Positions 18,298 through 27,499 of a DNA stretch of 64,000 nucleotides are shown in pieces. Source of the stretch: G965198795 sp965198795 (GTDB lineage: Bacteria; Pseudomonadota; Alphaproteobacteria; Rhodospirillales; Casp-alpha2); contig OZ240674.1 in assembly GCA_965198795.1 (NCBI GenBank), positions 372,001 to 436,000 of the forward strand, in the 5' to 3' direction. The notes under the pieces were generated by a model. The model searched no databases and had not been told where the DNA came from. It worked only from the letters and a program-made list of their open reading frames with translations. The position numbers were made by a program, and so were the translations under genes. Position 1 is the first letter of the stretch. Each line of letters starts with the position of its first letter.

Positions 18298-20356
18298 CGG
18301 CGCCGGTCCGTTCTTGTTCCGCCGTGCCGAACACATCCGAGCATTCGGCCATGGTGGCCGAAACCCGGCTGATCGGATCGGTCATGTAGAAATTCCGAAT
18401 GGGCGACAGGAACGGCGTGGAGTCCGTCTCGCCTTCCTCGCCGAACGCGTCCCACTTGGCGGGCGTCACCCGATCAATAGCCAGGAACGTCTTATTCGCC
18501 TTACCCAAGGCTTGGCGCACGTCCGCTATCGAATTGAATCCAATTGATTTACCAAGCACATCGGAAAGAGCGCGAATAATCCGCCAATCCTCTTTCGCCT
18601 CACCCGGCGGAAAGCTGGCGCGGCTCGCGCGCTGCACCCGGCCTTCCGTGTTGACGAAGGTCCCGTCTTTTTCCGTATAGGCCGCACCCGGCAGAATCAC
18701 GTCGGCGCGATGGGCGCCCCGGTCGCCATGGTGGCCCTGGTAGATGACGAAGGCGCCGCCCAACCTGGCGGTGTCGATCTCGTCCGCGCCCAAGAGATAC
18801 ACGGCCTTGATCTTTCCGATCGAGGCCGCATCCAGAATCCCGGCCGTGTCCTTGCCCCGGCCGCCGGGAACGAACCCGAGGTCTAAACCGCCAACGCGGG
18901 CCGCCGCCGTGTGGAGCACGTTAAAGCCGTTCCAATCATCCCTTATCAGGCCGCAGGTCTCGGCAATCTTGCGGCAAAGCGCCATGACAGCCGCGCCATC
19001 GTTCCGGGTCAGCGCCCCCTGGCCGACAATGATCATCGGCTTTTCGGCGCCCTTCAGTGTTTTGGTCGCGTCGCCCTTACCCGCCGCGATTTCCCCCAGC
19101 GCTTCAGCGCCATCGCCCAGGTGGGTGTAAGGATAGGTCAAATCACCAAGACCGGCGCCGACCGCCATGATTGTCGCGCCGCCCGCGCGGTGGCGCTTGC
19201 GAATGCGCGCGTTCAAAACAGCCGCCTCGTGGCGCGGGTTGCTGCCGGCCAGCAGGATGACGTCCGCTTCTTCAATACCGGCGATACCGGAATTAAACAG
19301 ATACGAGGACCGCACCTTCGGATTTAAGGCCGCGCCATCCTGACGGCAGTCCATGTTGGGGGAACCCAGCCCCTTCATCAGGGTTTTCAGCGCCAGCATA
19401 CTCTCACAATCGACCGTGTCACCCGCAAACGCGGCGATTTCCGAGCCCTTCAGACCGTCCAGCCCGGCCTTGACGGCGCCAAAAGCCTCACTCCATGACG
19501 CGGGAGTCAGCTTGCCGTTTTTCCGGACGTAAGGACGGTCGAGGCGCTGTTTAGTCAGGCCGTCACAAGCATAGCGCGTCTTATCGGAAATCCATTCCTC
19601 GTTCACGTCCTCGTTCAAGCGCGGCAGAACGCGCATCACCTGAGCCCCCCTGGTGTCGACGCGAATGGCGGAGCCAACGGCGTCCATCACATCGACACTT
19701 TCCGTTTTTCTCAACTCCCATGACCGGGCGGAGAACGCATAGGGCTTGGACGTAAGCGCCCCCACCGGGCACAAGTCCACCATACAGCCAGACAGCTCCG
19801 ATGTGATCGCTTTATCAACGTAGGTGGTGATTTCAGCCCCTTCGCCGCGGCCCGTCAGCCCCAACTCCGGCACGCCCGCGATTTCCGTCGCGAACCGGAC
19901 ACAGCGGGTGCAGTGAATACAACGGGTCATGATCGTCTTGATGACCGGGCCCATGTATTTGTCCTCGACCGCGCGTTTGTTTTCCTTATAGCGCGAGCGG
20001 TCCATGCCATAGGCCATCGCCTGATCCTGAAGGTCGCACTCGCCGCCCTGGTCACAAATCGGGCAATCCAGCGGGTGGTTGATTAGCAGGAATTCCATCA
20101 CCCCCTTGCGCATCTTGCGCACTTCCGGCGTGTTGGTATGGACCACCATGCCGTCGCCGGCGGGCATGGCGCAACTCGCCACCGGCTTCGGGCTGCGGTC
20201 CATGCCAACCAGACACATGCGGCAGTTGCCCGCGATGGACAGCTGCTCGTGATAGCAGAAACGCGGAATTTCAATACCGGCCGCCTCGCAGGCCTGAAGA
20301 ACGGTCAGACCGTCCTCAACTTCGTATTCGGCGCCGTCAATGGTCAGCTTCGGCAT
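18290..20356 (-). CDS. nuoG: NADH-quinone oxidoreductase subunit G
   Basis: NuoG is the large iron-sulfur subunit of the complex I hydrophilic arm. The 688-residue product has an N-terminal 2Fe-2S ferredoxin domain (CYHEQLSIAGNCRMCLVG), the His/Cys segment HPLDCPICDQGGECDLQD, a 4Fe-4S set around CIHCTRC, and a degenerate molybdopterin-oxidoreductase-like C-terminal domain. The length fits the mitochondrial/alphaproteobacterial form rather than the longer E. coli type. It starts 27 bases after nuoF. Confidence 0.96.
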   Translation of the reverse strand: MPKLTIDGAEYEVEDGLTVLQACEAAGIEIPRFCYHEQLSIAGNCRMCLVGMDRSPKPVASCAMPAGDGMVVHTNTPEVRKMRKGVMEFLLINHPLDCPICDQGGECDLQDQAMAYGMDRSRYKENKRAVEDKYMGPVIKTIMTRCIHCTRCVRFATEIAGVPELGLTGRGEGAEITTYVDKAITSELSGCMVDLCPVGALTSKPYAFSARSWELRKTESVDVMDAVGSAIRVDTRGAQVMRVLPRLNEDVNEEWISDKTRYACDGLTKQRLDRPYVRKNGKLTPASWSEAFGAVKAGLDGLKGSEIAAFAGDTVDCESMLALKTLMKGLGSPNMDCRQDGAALNPKVRSSYLFNSGIAGIEEADVILLAGSNPRHEAAVLNARIRKRHRAGGATIMAVGAGLGDLTYPYTHLGDGAEALGEIAAGKGDATKTLKGAEKPMIIVGQGALTRNDGAAVMALCRKIAETCGLIRDDWNGFNVLHTAAARVGGLDLGFVPGGRGKDTAGILDAASIGKIKAVYLLGADEIDTARLGGAFVIYQGHHGDRGAHRADVILPGAAYTEKDGTFVNTEGRVQRASRASFPPGEAKEDWRIIRALSDVLGKSIGFNSIADVRQALGKANKTFLAIDRVTPAKWDAFGEEGETDSTPFLSPIRNFYMTDPISRVSATMAECSDVFGTAEQERTGADG

Positions 20357-20383
20357 ATCGTTTCTCGCACCCTGGTCCCCACC

Positions 20384-21676
20384 TTAATCGGCCGCCTGCC
20401 GCATGCGGGCTTTGTAGTCCAAAATGCGTCTTTCCATCTCTGGGCGGAAATGCCGGATCAGCCCTTGAATAGGCCAGGCCGCCGCATCACCCAGCGCGCA
20501 GATGGTATGGCCTTCGACTTGTTTCGTTACATCGTGCAGAACGTCGATTTCGTCTATATCGGCGTCGCCTTTGGTCATACGTTCCATCACCCGCCACATC
20601 CAGCCCGTGCCTTCCCGGCACGGCGTGCATTGGCCGCAACTTTCGTGCTTGTAGAATTCAGCCAGGCGCGTGATCGCCTTGACGATGTCAGTCGATTTGT
20701 CCATGACGATCACCGCCGCCGTTCCGAGGCCCGATTGGACCTCCCGTAAGGCGTCAAAATCCATCAAAACGTCGTCGCAGACCGGTTTCGGCAACACCGG
20801 CACGGACGAGCCGCCCGGAATCACCGCCAACAGATTGTCCCAGCCGCCAGTGACGCCGCCCGCGTGACGCTCGATCAATTCCCTTAGAGGCACCGACATG
20901 GCTTCTTCGACGGTGCAGGGGTTATTCACGTGGCCCGAAATGTTGAACAGCTTGGTGCCCGAGTTCCGATTGCGGCCTATGCCGGCAAACCAGGAAGCGC
21001 CGCGGCGCAGAATCTCTGGAACGACCGCGATGCTCTCCACATTGTTCACCGTGGTCGGGCAGCCCCAAACGCCGACGCCCGCCGGAAAGGGCGGCTTCAG
21101 GCGCGGCTGGCCTTTCTTGCCTTCAAGACTCTCGATCAGCGCGGTTTCCTCGCCGCAGATATAGGCCCCCGCCCCCGCATGGACGTAGAAATCGAACTTA
21201 TAGCCCGACCCGCAGGCGTTATCGCCGATGAGGCCCGCCTCGTAGCATTCGTCCACCGCCTGCTGGAGCGCCGCGATCTCGTGATAAAACTCGCCGCGCA
21301 CATAGCAGTAAGCCGCATGCGCCCGCATGGCGACGCAAGCCAGCAGCGCGCCCTCAATCAGCTTGTGCGGCTCGGAATACATAATCTCCCGGTCTTTACA
21401 GGTCCCGGGCTCCCCCTCGTCGGCGTTGATCACCAGGAAATGCGGCCGCTCGCCGGCTTCTTTGGGCATAAAGGACCACTTCATGCCAGTGGGGAAGCCC
21501 GCCCCGCCGCGTCCGCGCAGACCGGACTCCTTGACCTCTTCAATGATCTTATCGACACCCATCTCGATCAGCTTCTTGGCGCCGTCCCAATCACCGCGCT
21601 TCCTAGCGCCCGCCAGCGTCCGCTCGCCGAGACCATAAATGTTGGTAAAGATGCGATCCTTGTCCGCCAGCATCAA
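20384..21676 (-). CDS. nuoF: NADH-quinone oxidoreductase subunit F (NADH- and FMN-binding)
   Basis: NuoF binds NADH, FMN and the 4Fe-4S cluster N3. The 430-residue product has the FMN/NADH-binding segment GRGGAGFPTGMKWSFMP (about residues 55-71), GAGAYICGEETALIESLEG (about 168-186) and the cluster motif ESCGQCTPCREG (about 346-357). The start overlaps the nuoE stop by four bases, indicating coupled translation. Confidence 0.97.
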   Translation of the reverse strand: MMLADKDRIFTNIYGLGERTLAGARKRGDWDGAKKLIEMGVDKIIEEVKESGLRGRGGAGFPTGMKWSFMPKEAGERPHFLVINADEGEPGTCKDREIMYSEPHKLIEGALLACVAMRAHAAYCYVRGEFYHEIAALQQAVDECYEAGLIGDNACGSGYKFDFYVHAGAGAYICGEETALIESLEGKKGQPRLKPPFPAGVGVWGCPTTVNNVESIAVVPEILRRGASWFAGIGRNRNSGTKLFNISGHVNNPCTVEEAMSVPLRELIERHAGGVTGGWDNLLAVIPGGSSVPVLPKPVCDDVLMDFDALREVQSGLGTAAVIVMDKSTDIVKAITRLAEFYKHESCGQCTPCREGTGWMWRVMERMTKGDADIDEIDVLHDVTKQVEGHTICALGDAAAWPIQGLIRHFRPEMERRILDYKARMRQAAD

Positions 21677-22314
21677 TCATCTCCCTCCGCGCCTGGCGCG
21701 GCCTTATCGGGATAGAATTCCGTCAACGTGGTCAACCCCCCCGCCGGCTCACAGCGGTGGCGCTTGCCTTGAGAGCCCGTCTTCGGCGCGCCGCCGGCGC
21801 GCAGTTCGTTCAGAATGTTGGCCGTGCCGCCGTCATCCAGGTCTTCATAGTAATCGTCGTTGATCTGCATCATCGGCGCGTTGACGCACGCGCCCAGGCA
21901 TTCAACCTCCAGTAACGTGAACATGCCGTCTTTGGTTGTTTGACCGGGCTTGATTCCCAACACCCTCTCGCACGCCGCCATGACGTTGTCGGAGCCGCGC
22001 AGCCAGCAAGGCGTCGTGCCGCATACCTGAACGAAGTATTTACCGACCGGTTCCAGATTATACATGGTGTAAAAGGTCGCCACCTCGTAAACCCGGATCG
22101 GCGCCATCTCAAGCATGTCGGCGATGTAATCCATAGCCGCTTGGGGCACCCAGCCACCCGACTGACGTTGCGCCAGATCTAGCAACGGCATGACGGCGGA
22201 CTGCTGCCGGCCTTCCGGATACTTCGCGATGATCTTCGTCGCGGTTTCCATGTTCTCCGGCGAAAAGACGAAACTGTCGGGCTGGAAATCGGCTTTTGCG
22301 GTGCTCATCCCCAA
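21673..22314 (-). CDS. nuoE: NADH-quinone oxidoreductase subunit E (2Fe-2S)
   Basis: NuoE holds the 2Fe-2S cluster N1a in the NADH dehydrogenase module. The 213-residue product has the thioredoxin-like fold signature with four cluster Cys in CGTTPCWLRGS and ECLGACVNAP, and the N-terminal helical region QSAVMPLLDLAQRQSGGWVP. The C-terminal 40 residues are a polar extension. It starts seven bases after nuoD. Confidence 0.96.
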   Translation of the reverse strand: MGMSTAKADFQPDSFVFSPENMETATKIIAKYPEGRQQSAVMPLLDLAQRQSGGWVPQAAMDYIADMLEMAPIRVYEVATFYTMYNLEPVGKYFVQVCGTTPCWLRGSDNVMAACERVLGIKPGQTTKDGMFTLLEVECLGACVNAPMMQINDDYYEDLDDGGTANILNELRAGGAPKTGSQGKRHRCEPAGGLTTLTEFYPDKAAPGAEGDD

Positions 22315-22321
22315 ACGCCCC

Positions 22322-23506
22322 TTACCTGTCTATCTCGCCGAACACCACGTCGAGCGAACCGATATTGGCGCAGATATCAGCCAGCATGTGGCCTTTCGAG
22401 ATGAATTCCGTGGCCGCTAAATGAGCGAATCCCGGCGCGCGGATTTTACAGCGGTAGGGTTTGTTGGAACCGTCCGACACCAGGTACACCCCGAATTCGC
22501 CCTTCGGCGCCTCAACGGCTGTATAGGTTTCACCCGCAGGCACGTGATAACCCTCGGTATAAAGCTTGAAATGATGGATCAGCGCTTCCATCGACTGCTT
22601 CATTTCAGAGCGTTCGGGAGGGGCGATCTTGTTGTTCTCGACCTTGGAGGAGCCCGTCGGCATGGTGTCGACAGCCTGTTTGATGATTTTCAGGCTCTCA
22701 CGCATTTCCTTCATGCGCACCAGATAACGGTCATAGCAATCGCCATGCTTACCGACGGGCAGGTCGAAATCGAAATCTTCGTAACTGTCATAGGGCTGCG
22801 ACTTCCGCAGGTCCCAGGCAATTCCGGACGCGCGCAGATTGGGGCCAGTAAAGCCCCAGTCGTAGCACTCTTCAGCCGAGATCACACCGATATCCACCGT
22901 GCGCTGTTTGAATATCCGGTTCTCGGTCAACAGGCTCTCCAGATCGTCCATGAACTTCGGAAAGCCCTCGGCCCACCGGGCGATATCTTCCAGAAGCCCT
23001 GCGGGCAGGTCCCGCGCGACGCCGCCCGGGCGGAAGTAAGCCATGTGCAGCCGCGCGCCGGACGCCCGTTCGCAAAATTCCATCAGCTTCTCACGCTCTT
23101 CAAAGCCCCATAGCATGGGCGTCATGGCGCCCACGTCCATCGCGAAAGCGGTGATGTTCAGGATGTGGTTCAAAATACGGCCGATTTCCGCATAGAGAAC
23201 CCGGATATACTGCGCGCGCTTCGGAAGTTCCAACCCCAGCAGCTTCTCCGTCGCCAGCGCGAAGGCGTGCTCTTGATTCTGCGGCGCCACGTAGTCCAGA
23301 CGGTCGAAATACGGCACCGCCTGGACGTAATTCTTGTACTCGATCAGCTTTTCCGTGCCCCGGTGCAGCAAACCGATATGCGGATCCGCCCGCTCAACCA
23401 CTTCACCGTCCATCTCAAGCACCAGGCGCAACACACCGTGCGCCGCCGGGTGCTGCGGGCCAAAGTTCAGGTTGTAGTTCTTAATCTGAGTTTCGATGCC
23501 GGCCAT
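22322..23506 (-). CDS. nuoD: NADH-quinone oxidoreductase subunit D
   Basis: NuoD is the 49-kDa-type subunit that forms the quinone pocket with NuoB and NuoH. The 394-residue product begins with the conserved NLNFGPQHPAAHGVLRL, includes the quinone-binding His and the PYFDRLDYVAP segment, and ends DIVFGEID-like (DVVFGEIDR). It is separate from nuoC, unlike the fused nuoCD of enterobacteria. Gaps to its neighbours are six and seven bases. Confidence 0.97.
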   Translation of the reverse strand: MAGIETQIKNYNLNFGPQHPAAHGVLRLVLEMDGEVVERADPHIGLLHRGTEKLIEYKNYVQAVPYFDRLDYVAPQNQEHAFALATEKLLGLELPKRAQYIRVLYAEIGRILNHILNITAFAMDVGAMTPMLWGFEEREKLMEFCERASGARLHMAYFRPGGVARDLPAGLLEDIARWAEGFPKFMDDLESLLTENRIFKQRTVDIGVISAEECYDWGFTGPNLRASGIAWDLRKSQPYDSYEDFDFDLPVGKHGDCYDRYLVRMKEMRESLKIIKQAVDTMPTGSSKVENNKIAPPERSEMKQSMEALIHHFKLYTEGYHVPAGETYTAVEAPKGEFGVYLVSDGSNKPYRCKIRAPGFAHLAATEFISKGHMLADICANIGSLDVVFGEIDR

Positions 23507-23512
23507 GGTCCA

Positions 23513-24181
23513 TCAAGCCCTCGCCTCGCCGTCCTCTTCGGATGCGTCCGCTTTTTCGTCGCCGGGCGGCAATATCCGCTCCATCCCTTCCCAGGGGCTG
23601 ACGAAATCGAATGACCGGAACTCCTGAGCGAGCTTCACCGGTTCATAAACCACACGCTTCTGTTCGTCGTCATAGCGCACTTCGACATAACCTGTGAGCG
23701 GGAAGTCCTTCCGCAACGGATGACCCTCGAAACCGTAGTCGGTCAACAACCGGCGCAGGTCGGGGTGGCCCGAAAAATAAATGCCGTAGAGGTCATAGGC
23801 CTCGCGCTCGAACCAGTTTGCCGCGCTATAGAGTTCGACACAACTGGGAACGGGCTCGTCCTCGTCGGTCCGCACCTTGACGCGAAGCCGCATGTTGTGA
23901 ACCAAACTCAACAGGTTATAAACGACTTCAAACCGGGGATCGTCATCGGGATGATCGACTCCACAGATATCGACCAAAATCTTGAACAGGCAGTTGGCGT
24001 CGTCGCGCGCGAACTTAAGCACCTTATTGATGCTGTCGCGCCGCACGGAAATCATCAACTCGCCCAGACCGATTTCGGCGCCGGCCACCTCATCGGGCAA
24101 CTTGGCGGCGAACAGATCGCCAAGATCTTTCAGTTGCTGGTCCATTTTCGCCAACGCCGCCGAAGCAACGCCCTTAAACAT
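23513..24181 (-). CDS. nuoC: NADH-quinone oxidoreductase subunit C
   Basis: NuoC is the 30-kDa-type structural subunit of the complex I peripheral arm. The 222-residue product contains the family signature EREAYDLYGIYFSGHPDLRR (about residues 124-143) followed by LTDYGFEGHPLRKDFPLTGY. The acidic C-terminal tail is of low complexity. It lies four bases after nuoB and six before nuoD. Confidence 0.96.
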   Translation of the reverse strand: MFKGVASAALAKMDQQLKDLGDLFAAKLPDEVAGAEIGLGELMISVRRDSINKVLKFARDDANCLFKILVDICGVDHPDDDPRFEVVYNLLSLVHNMRLRVKVRTDEDEPVPSCVELYSAANWFEREAYDLYGIYFSGHPDLRRLLTDYGFEGHPLRKDFPLTGYVEVRYDDEQKRVVYEPVKLAQEFRSFDFVSPWEGMERILPPGDEKADASEEDGEARA

Positions 24182-24185
24182 CGTC

Positions 24186-24761
24186 CTAGCCCCGGATCAA
24201 CGAACCCGTGCGCTTGATCTTTTTCTGCAATTGCAATACGCCGTAAACCAACGCCTCGGCGGTCGGAGGGCAGCCCGGCACGTAAACGTCCACCGGCACG
24301 ACGCGGTCGCATCCCCTGACAACCGCATAGGAATAGTGATAATACCCGCCGCCATTGGCGCAAGACCCCATGGAAATCACATATCTGGGCTCAGCCATCT
24401 GATCGTAGACCTTTCGGAACGCCGGCGCCATTTTGTTGGTCAGCGTGCCGGCCACGATCATTAAATCCGACTGACGCGGGCTCGGGCGCGGCACCACGCC
24501 GAAACGGTCGAGGTCGTAACGCGGCATATAGGAATGGATCATCTCGACGGCGCAGCACGCCAGGCCGAATGTCATCGGCCAAAGAGACCCTGTGCGGGCC
24601 CAGTTCACGACCTTGTCCACATTGGCCAGCACGAAGCCCTTGTCTTCCAGTTCCCCGGTGACTTTGCGCAGGATCTCGTCTTGCCGGGCGCCAGGTCCGA
24701 TGGACCCGCCGCCCTCCGGCGCGCGCGGCGTCGGCGATTCCTTGCCAAAGTTTACTCCCAT
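24186..24761 (-). CDS. nuoB: NADH-quinone oxidoreductase subunit B (cluster N2)
   Basis: NuoB carries cluster N2, the last electron donor to quinone. The cluster residues are visible: the tandem Cys in GLACCAVEM, the Cys in SMGSCANGGGYYH, and the Cys in YVPGCPP. I choose the ATG at 24761 (191 residues, MGVNFGKES), which is preceded by GGAAGGGAG at normal spacing and overlaps the nuoA stop by ten bases. The ATG at 24782 would lie deeper inside nuoA and has no ribosome-binding site. Confidence 0.96.
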   Translation of the reverse strand: MGVNFGKESPTPRAPEGGGSIGPGARQDEILRKVTGELEDKGFVLANVDKVVNWARTGSLWPMTFGLACCAVEMIHSYMPRYDLDRFGVVPRPSPRQSDLMIVAGTLTNKMAPAFRKVYDQMAEPRYVISMGSCANGGGYYHYSYAVVRGCDRVVPVDVYVPGCPPTAEALVYGVLQLQKKIKRTGSLIRG

Positions 24762-25117
24762 TCGAGGGCTCCCTTCCGCCATTCATAGATGAAACCGATG
24801 GTCAGAACGCCAAGGAAAATCATCATCGACCAGAAACCGAAAAGCCCGGTTTCGCCAAGGCTCACAGCCCACGGAAACAGAAAGGCCACTTCCAGATCGA
24901 AGATGATGAACAGGATGGCGACCAGATAGAAGCGAACGTCGAACTTGCCGCGGCTGTCATCGAACGCCTCAAAGCCACACTCGTATGCCGAGAGTTTTTC
25001 CGCGTCGGGGTTTTGACGCGCGATAATCAGTGACGCGGCCAGGATAATGATCGCCAACGCGACGGCCAATCCGATAAAGATCAGAATGGGAAGGTATTCG
25101 ACGAGAAGTTCGTCCAC
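24752..25117 (-). CDS. nuoA: NADH-quinone oxidoreductase subunit A
   Basis: NuoA is a small three-helix membrane subunit of complex I and the first gene of the 14-gene operon. The 121-residue product has helices at about residues 9-30, 65-85 and 92-112, with the conserved loop EKLSAYECGFEAFDDSRGKFDVRFYLVAI split across the first two helices. The promoter must lie in 25118-25404, but I could not single out convincing -35 and -10 boxes. Confidence 0.96.
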   Translation of the reverse strand: MDELLVEYLPILIFIGLAVALAIIILAASLIIARQNPDAEKLSAYECGFEAFDDSRGKFDVRFYLVAILFIIFDLEVAFLFPWAVSLGETGLFGFWSMMIFLGVLTIGFIYEWRKGALEWE

Positions 25118-25404
25118 TGCCCTCTCCTCAATTCGGGCTTTCCCCTCCCGTTCGAGGGGTCAAAGCAAGCCAAGCCGATCACACGAGTCAGCCGTCACAC
25201 TTTGGATGTATACCAGCGTGAAGCCCGGCGTCAAACCGATAGCGTTGATATATTGGAATATTTTGCCCCACGCGCCATATCATTGATATGACGAAGATCG
25301 CGGAGCGGGAGGTTTACAGCCGCTCGAACACGGCGTTACGGCAGACTTTCGATGGTTGACCCGCCATTTCACAGCCTCGCCAATCCCAAGCGGTCCGGGA
25401 ACGA

Positions 25405-25481
<77 letters not shown>

Positions 25482-25682
25482 GGCGTGTGGCCAATGACGG
25501 GGTTCAAAGACCTTGGTCAGATGCTCCGTCCATCAAGGGAGCGCGATCTTTAATCCCTCGCGGATGGGGTGTCAAGCAGCAGAGACAGTCTTTTGACAGG
25601 CCTTCATCGAACCCCCGCAAGGGAGGGACCAGGCGCGGAGACCGCCCCCTGCCGGAAACTTCTGAAACAGTATGGAAACGGA

Positions 25683-25758
25683 TGGTGGGCGGTGACGGGA
25701 TCGAACCGCCGACCCTCTGGGTGTAAACCAGATGCTCTCCCAGCTGAGCTAACCGCCC
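25683..25758 (-). tRNA. tRNA-Val (anticodon TAC)
   Basis: Read on the minus strand, this is a 76-base tRNA with encoded CCA. The acceptor stem GGGCGGT pairs perfectly with ACCGCCC, the D arm has AGCTCAGCTGGGAGAGC, the anticodon stem-loop is CTGGTTTACACCCAG with TAC at its centre, and the T arm is GGCGGTTCGATCCCGTC. It lies 201 bases upstream of tRNA-Asp in transcription order; whether the two are co-transcribed is not clear. Confidence 0.95.
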
Positions 25759-25864
25759 GCAAAATCCTGTCATAAAGAACAGAGGACCGTTCCGCAACGG
25801 CGGAAAATCATATCGAACGCATATTAGAGCCGATCATCCAGACCGTGGCGCAGGACGCCGGTTC

Positions 25865-26629
25865 TTACCCCGCGCTTTCGGACGGCCGGAAAATGAAATT
25901 GAAGACATAGTCTTCCACCTTGGCGTTCCGGTGCTGGCGGACCGGATCAAAGCCCTCGAACGAGGCCAACCGTTCACCGAGCACATATCGGCATTCATAG
26001 CCAAGCGCGACGACATCGGCGACCATATCCTCAATGGGGCGGCCCGTATGTTTTTCCTCCAGTTCAAGCATCATCACCGGCCGGTCACGTTCGATCGTTT
26101 CCCGGGCGCCCTCAATGACGCGCGTTTCCGCGCCCTCGACGTCGATTTTCATGAAACCGACATCCTCAATGCCCAGATCATCCAATCGGCTGCACTGGAC
26201 CGAAAGCACGCCGTGGGCGCTGGTCACCTTGTCCGTGCTCAAGCTCGCTCCCTGATTGGAAAAGCCTTTGGCGGACCGGGGGATGAACAAGTTGGCGGAC
26301 CCGGTCACGTCGCTGAGCGCCATCGGGTGCAAATCAATTTTGCCGCGGCCCCATTTCTTCAAAACCTTGAACAGTTTCGGGTTCGGCTCGAAGGCGTGGA
26401 CGCGGCGGCTATGGAGCGATAAGGCGTAGGCGTAGACCCCTTTATTGGCGCCGACGTCCAGCGAGGTCCGCGCCGGGTCGGCCAGTTCGGGAATGAAGCG
26501 CAGTTCCTTCTCTCCGCGCCTGAGGCTCTTCTGGTAGAGATATCGAATGTAGAGCGGAGCCGGCACGAACAGGCGTTTAAGCGTCTCTTCGAGAGTTTCC
26601 GGAGGTTCCCACTGATGGTTTTCGATCAT
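25865..26629 (-). CDS. FkbM-family SAM-dependent methyltransferase
   Basis: FkbM-type enzymes O-methylate sugars or small molecules using S-adenosylmethionine. The product has the SAM-binding motif SLDVGANKGVYAYAL (about residues 57-71), VHAFEPNPKLFKVL for the acidic residue after strand 2, and the family's FMKIDVEGAETRVIEGA (about 159-175). I use the ATG at 26629 (254 residues), preceded by AAAGGA, rather than the GTG at 26650. It stands alone between tRNA-Val and HU, with no glycan genes nearby, so the substrate is unknown. Confidence 0.88.
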   Translation of the reverse strand: MIENHQWEPPETLEETLKRLFVPAPLYIRYLYQKSLRRGEKELRFIPELADPARTSLDVGANKGVYAYALSLHSRRVHAFEPNPKLFKVLKKWGRGKIDLHPMALSDVTGSANLFIPRSAKGFSNQGASLSTDKVTSAHGVLSVQCSRLDDLGIEDVGFMKIDVEGAETRVIEGARETIERDRPVMMLELEEKHTGRPIEDMVADVVALGYECRYVLGERLASFEGFDPVRQHRNAKVEDYVFNFIFRPSESAG

Positions 26630-26938
26630 TTCGTCCTTTGCGGCGGCCACGTTGTTGGCGGCTTCTCCGCGCCCGGACTTGCCGGGTTGCCACGGCGGCC
26701 GCGCGCGTAACGCGCAAGCTTCTTATTCCGGTTCGCCCGGGGGCGGTCAGCCAACGGGAGCGGTATATCATGCCTTAATCCGCGAAAACCCGCACCGCAG
26801 GCATGACCCGTCAATCATTGTGGTGGATTATCGACCCTGAAGCATGACATATCGGGATCACCCGGGGAATGGAAGGTCAGTCATGAAAAAGCGGCTGACC
26901 GAAAGGCCAGCCGCTCTCTCGAATTCCTCCGGCTCGTC
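26630..26938. other. Gap between HU and the FkbM methyltransferase
   Basis: The stretch contains the HU terminator near 26885-26915 and otherwise no convincing gene. Open frames here are short and Arg-rich, typical of chance frames in GC-rich DNA. I see nothing else. Confidence 0.6.
26885..26915 (-). terminator. Rho-independent terminator after the HU gene
   Basis: On the minus strand the arms AGCGGCTG and CAGCCGCT form an eight-base perfect stem around a short loop, followed directly by a run of T. It lies 24 bases past the HU stop codon and fits a classical intrinsic terminator. Confidence 0.75.
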
Positions 26939-27211
26939 TTAGTTGACCGAGTCCTTCAGGCCTTTGCCGGCTTTGAACTTCGGCTGCTTCGACGCCGGTA
27001 TTTGGATCGTTTCGCCGGTCCGCGGATTGCGGCCCGTGGTGGCCGCGCGCGCGGAGACGCTGAACGTGCCGAAACCGACAAGACGAACTTCATCTCCACT
27101 CTTCAGCGCACCCGTAATCGTGTCGAAAACACCATCGACCGCACTCGCGGAATCAGATTTGGACAGGCCGGTGCTGGTGGCGACGGCGGCAACGAGATCA
27201 TTCTTATTCAA
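26939..27211 (-). CDS. hup: HU-family DNA-binding protein
   Basis: HU is a histone-like dimer that bends and compacts DNA. The 90-residue product begins NKNDLVAAVA and contains the beta-arm signature GFGTFSVSARAATTGRNPRTGETI with the conserved Pro at the tip. I start it at a TTG at 27211, because AAGGAGG lies eight bases upstream and this gives the normal HU length. An ATG 12 codons earlier (27247) would place the ribosome-binding site inside the gene. It stands alone with its own terminator, downstream of the lon-clpX-clpP-tig genes' end. Confidence 0.93.
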   Translation of the reverse strand: MNKNDLVAAVATSTGLSKSDSASAVDGVFDTITGALKSGDEVRLVGFGTFSVSARAATTGRNPRTGETIQIPASKQPKFKAGKGLKDSVN

Positions 27212-27293
27212 TGGAACGGCCTCCTTCTTGAAAGCATGTTGGGACAAAATTATGCGTGATTACTTGGAGTGAATTCCCCCTGAAACCGTCGCG

Positions 27294-27323
27294 AATGTAA
27301 TGCGCATATCTCGCGGGCGTCAA
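27294..27323 (-). promoter_or_regulatory. Candidate promoter for the HU gene
   Basis: On the minus strand TTGACG is followed after 18 bases by TACATT, which together resemble a sigma-70 promoter (five of six and four of six consensus bases). It lies about 83 bases before the TTG start of HU. This is a reading of boxes by eye. Confidence 0.35.
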
Positions 27324-27499
27324 CGTAAGAACGAGGGTTTTCCCCAGTTTTTTCAGACTTTCAGGGGATTGATGGTGTGCACAAGTTTGTGAGCCGCCAC
27401 CGCTTACCTGGGCCGCGGGGAAAACGGTCCGCTACCGGCGTTACCGGGAGGGCGGCCTGGATTACACGAAAAGGTATACATTAGAAGGGGATAGATTCC

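Noticed and set aside
10719..25117. Many long open frames on the plus strand opposite the nuo genes
   Set aside because: They are antisense shadows of GC-rich membrane-protein genes, rich in His, Gln and Arg, with no family features.
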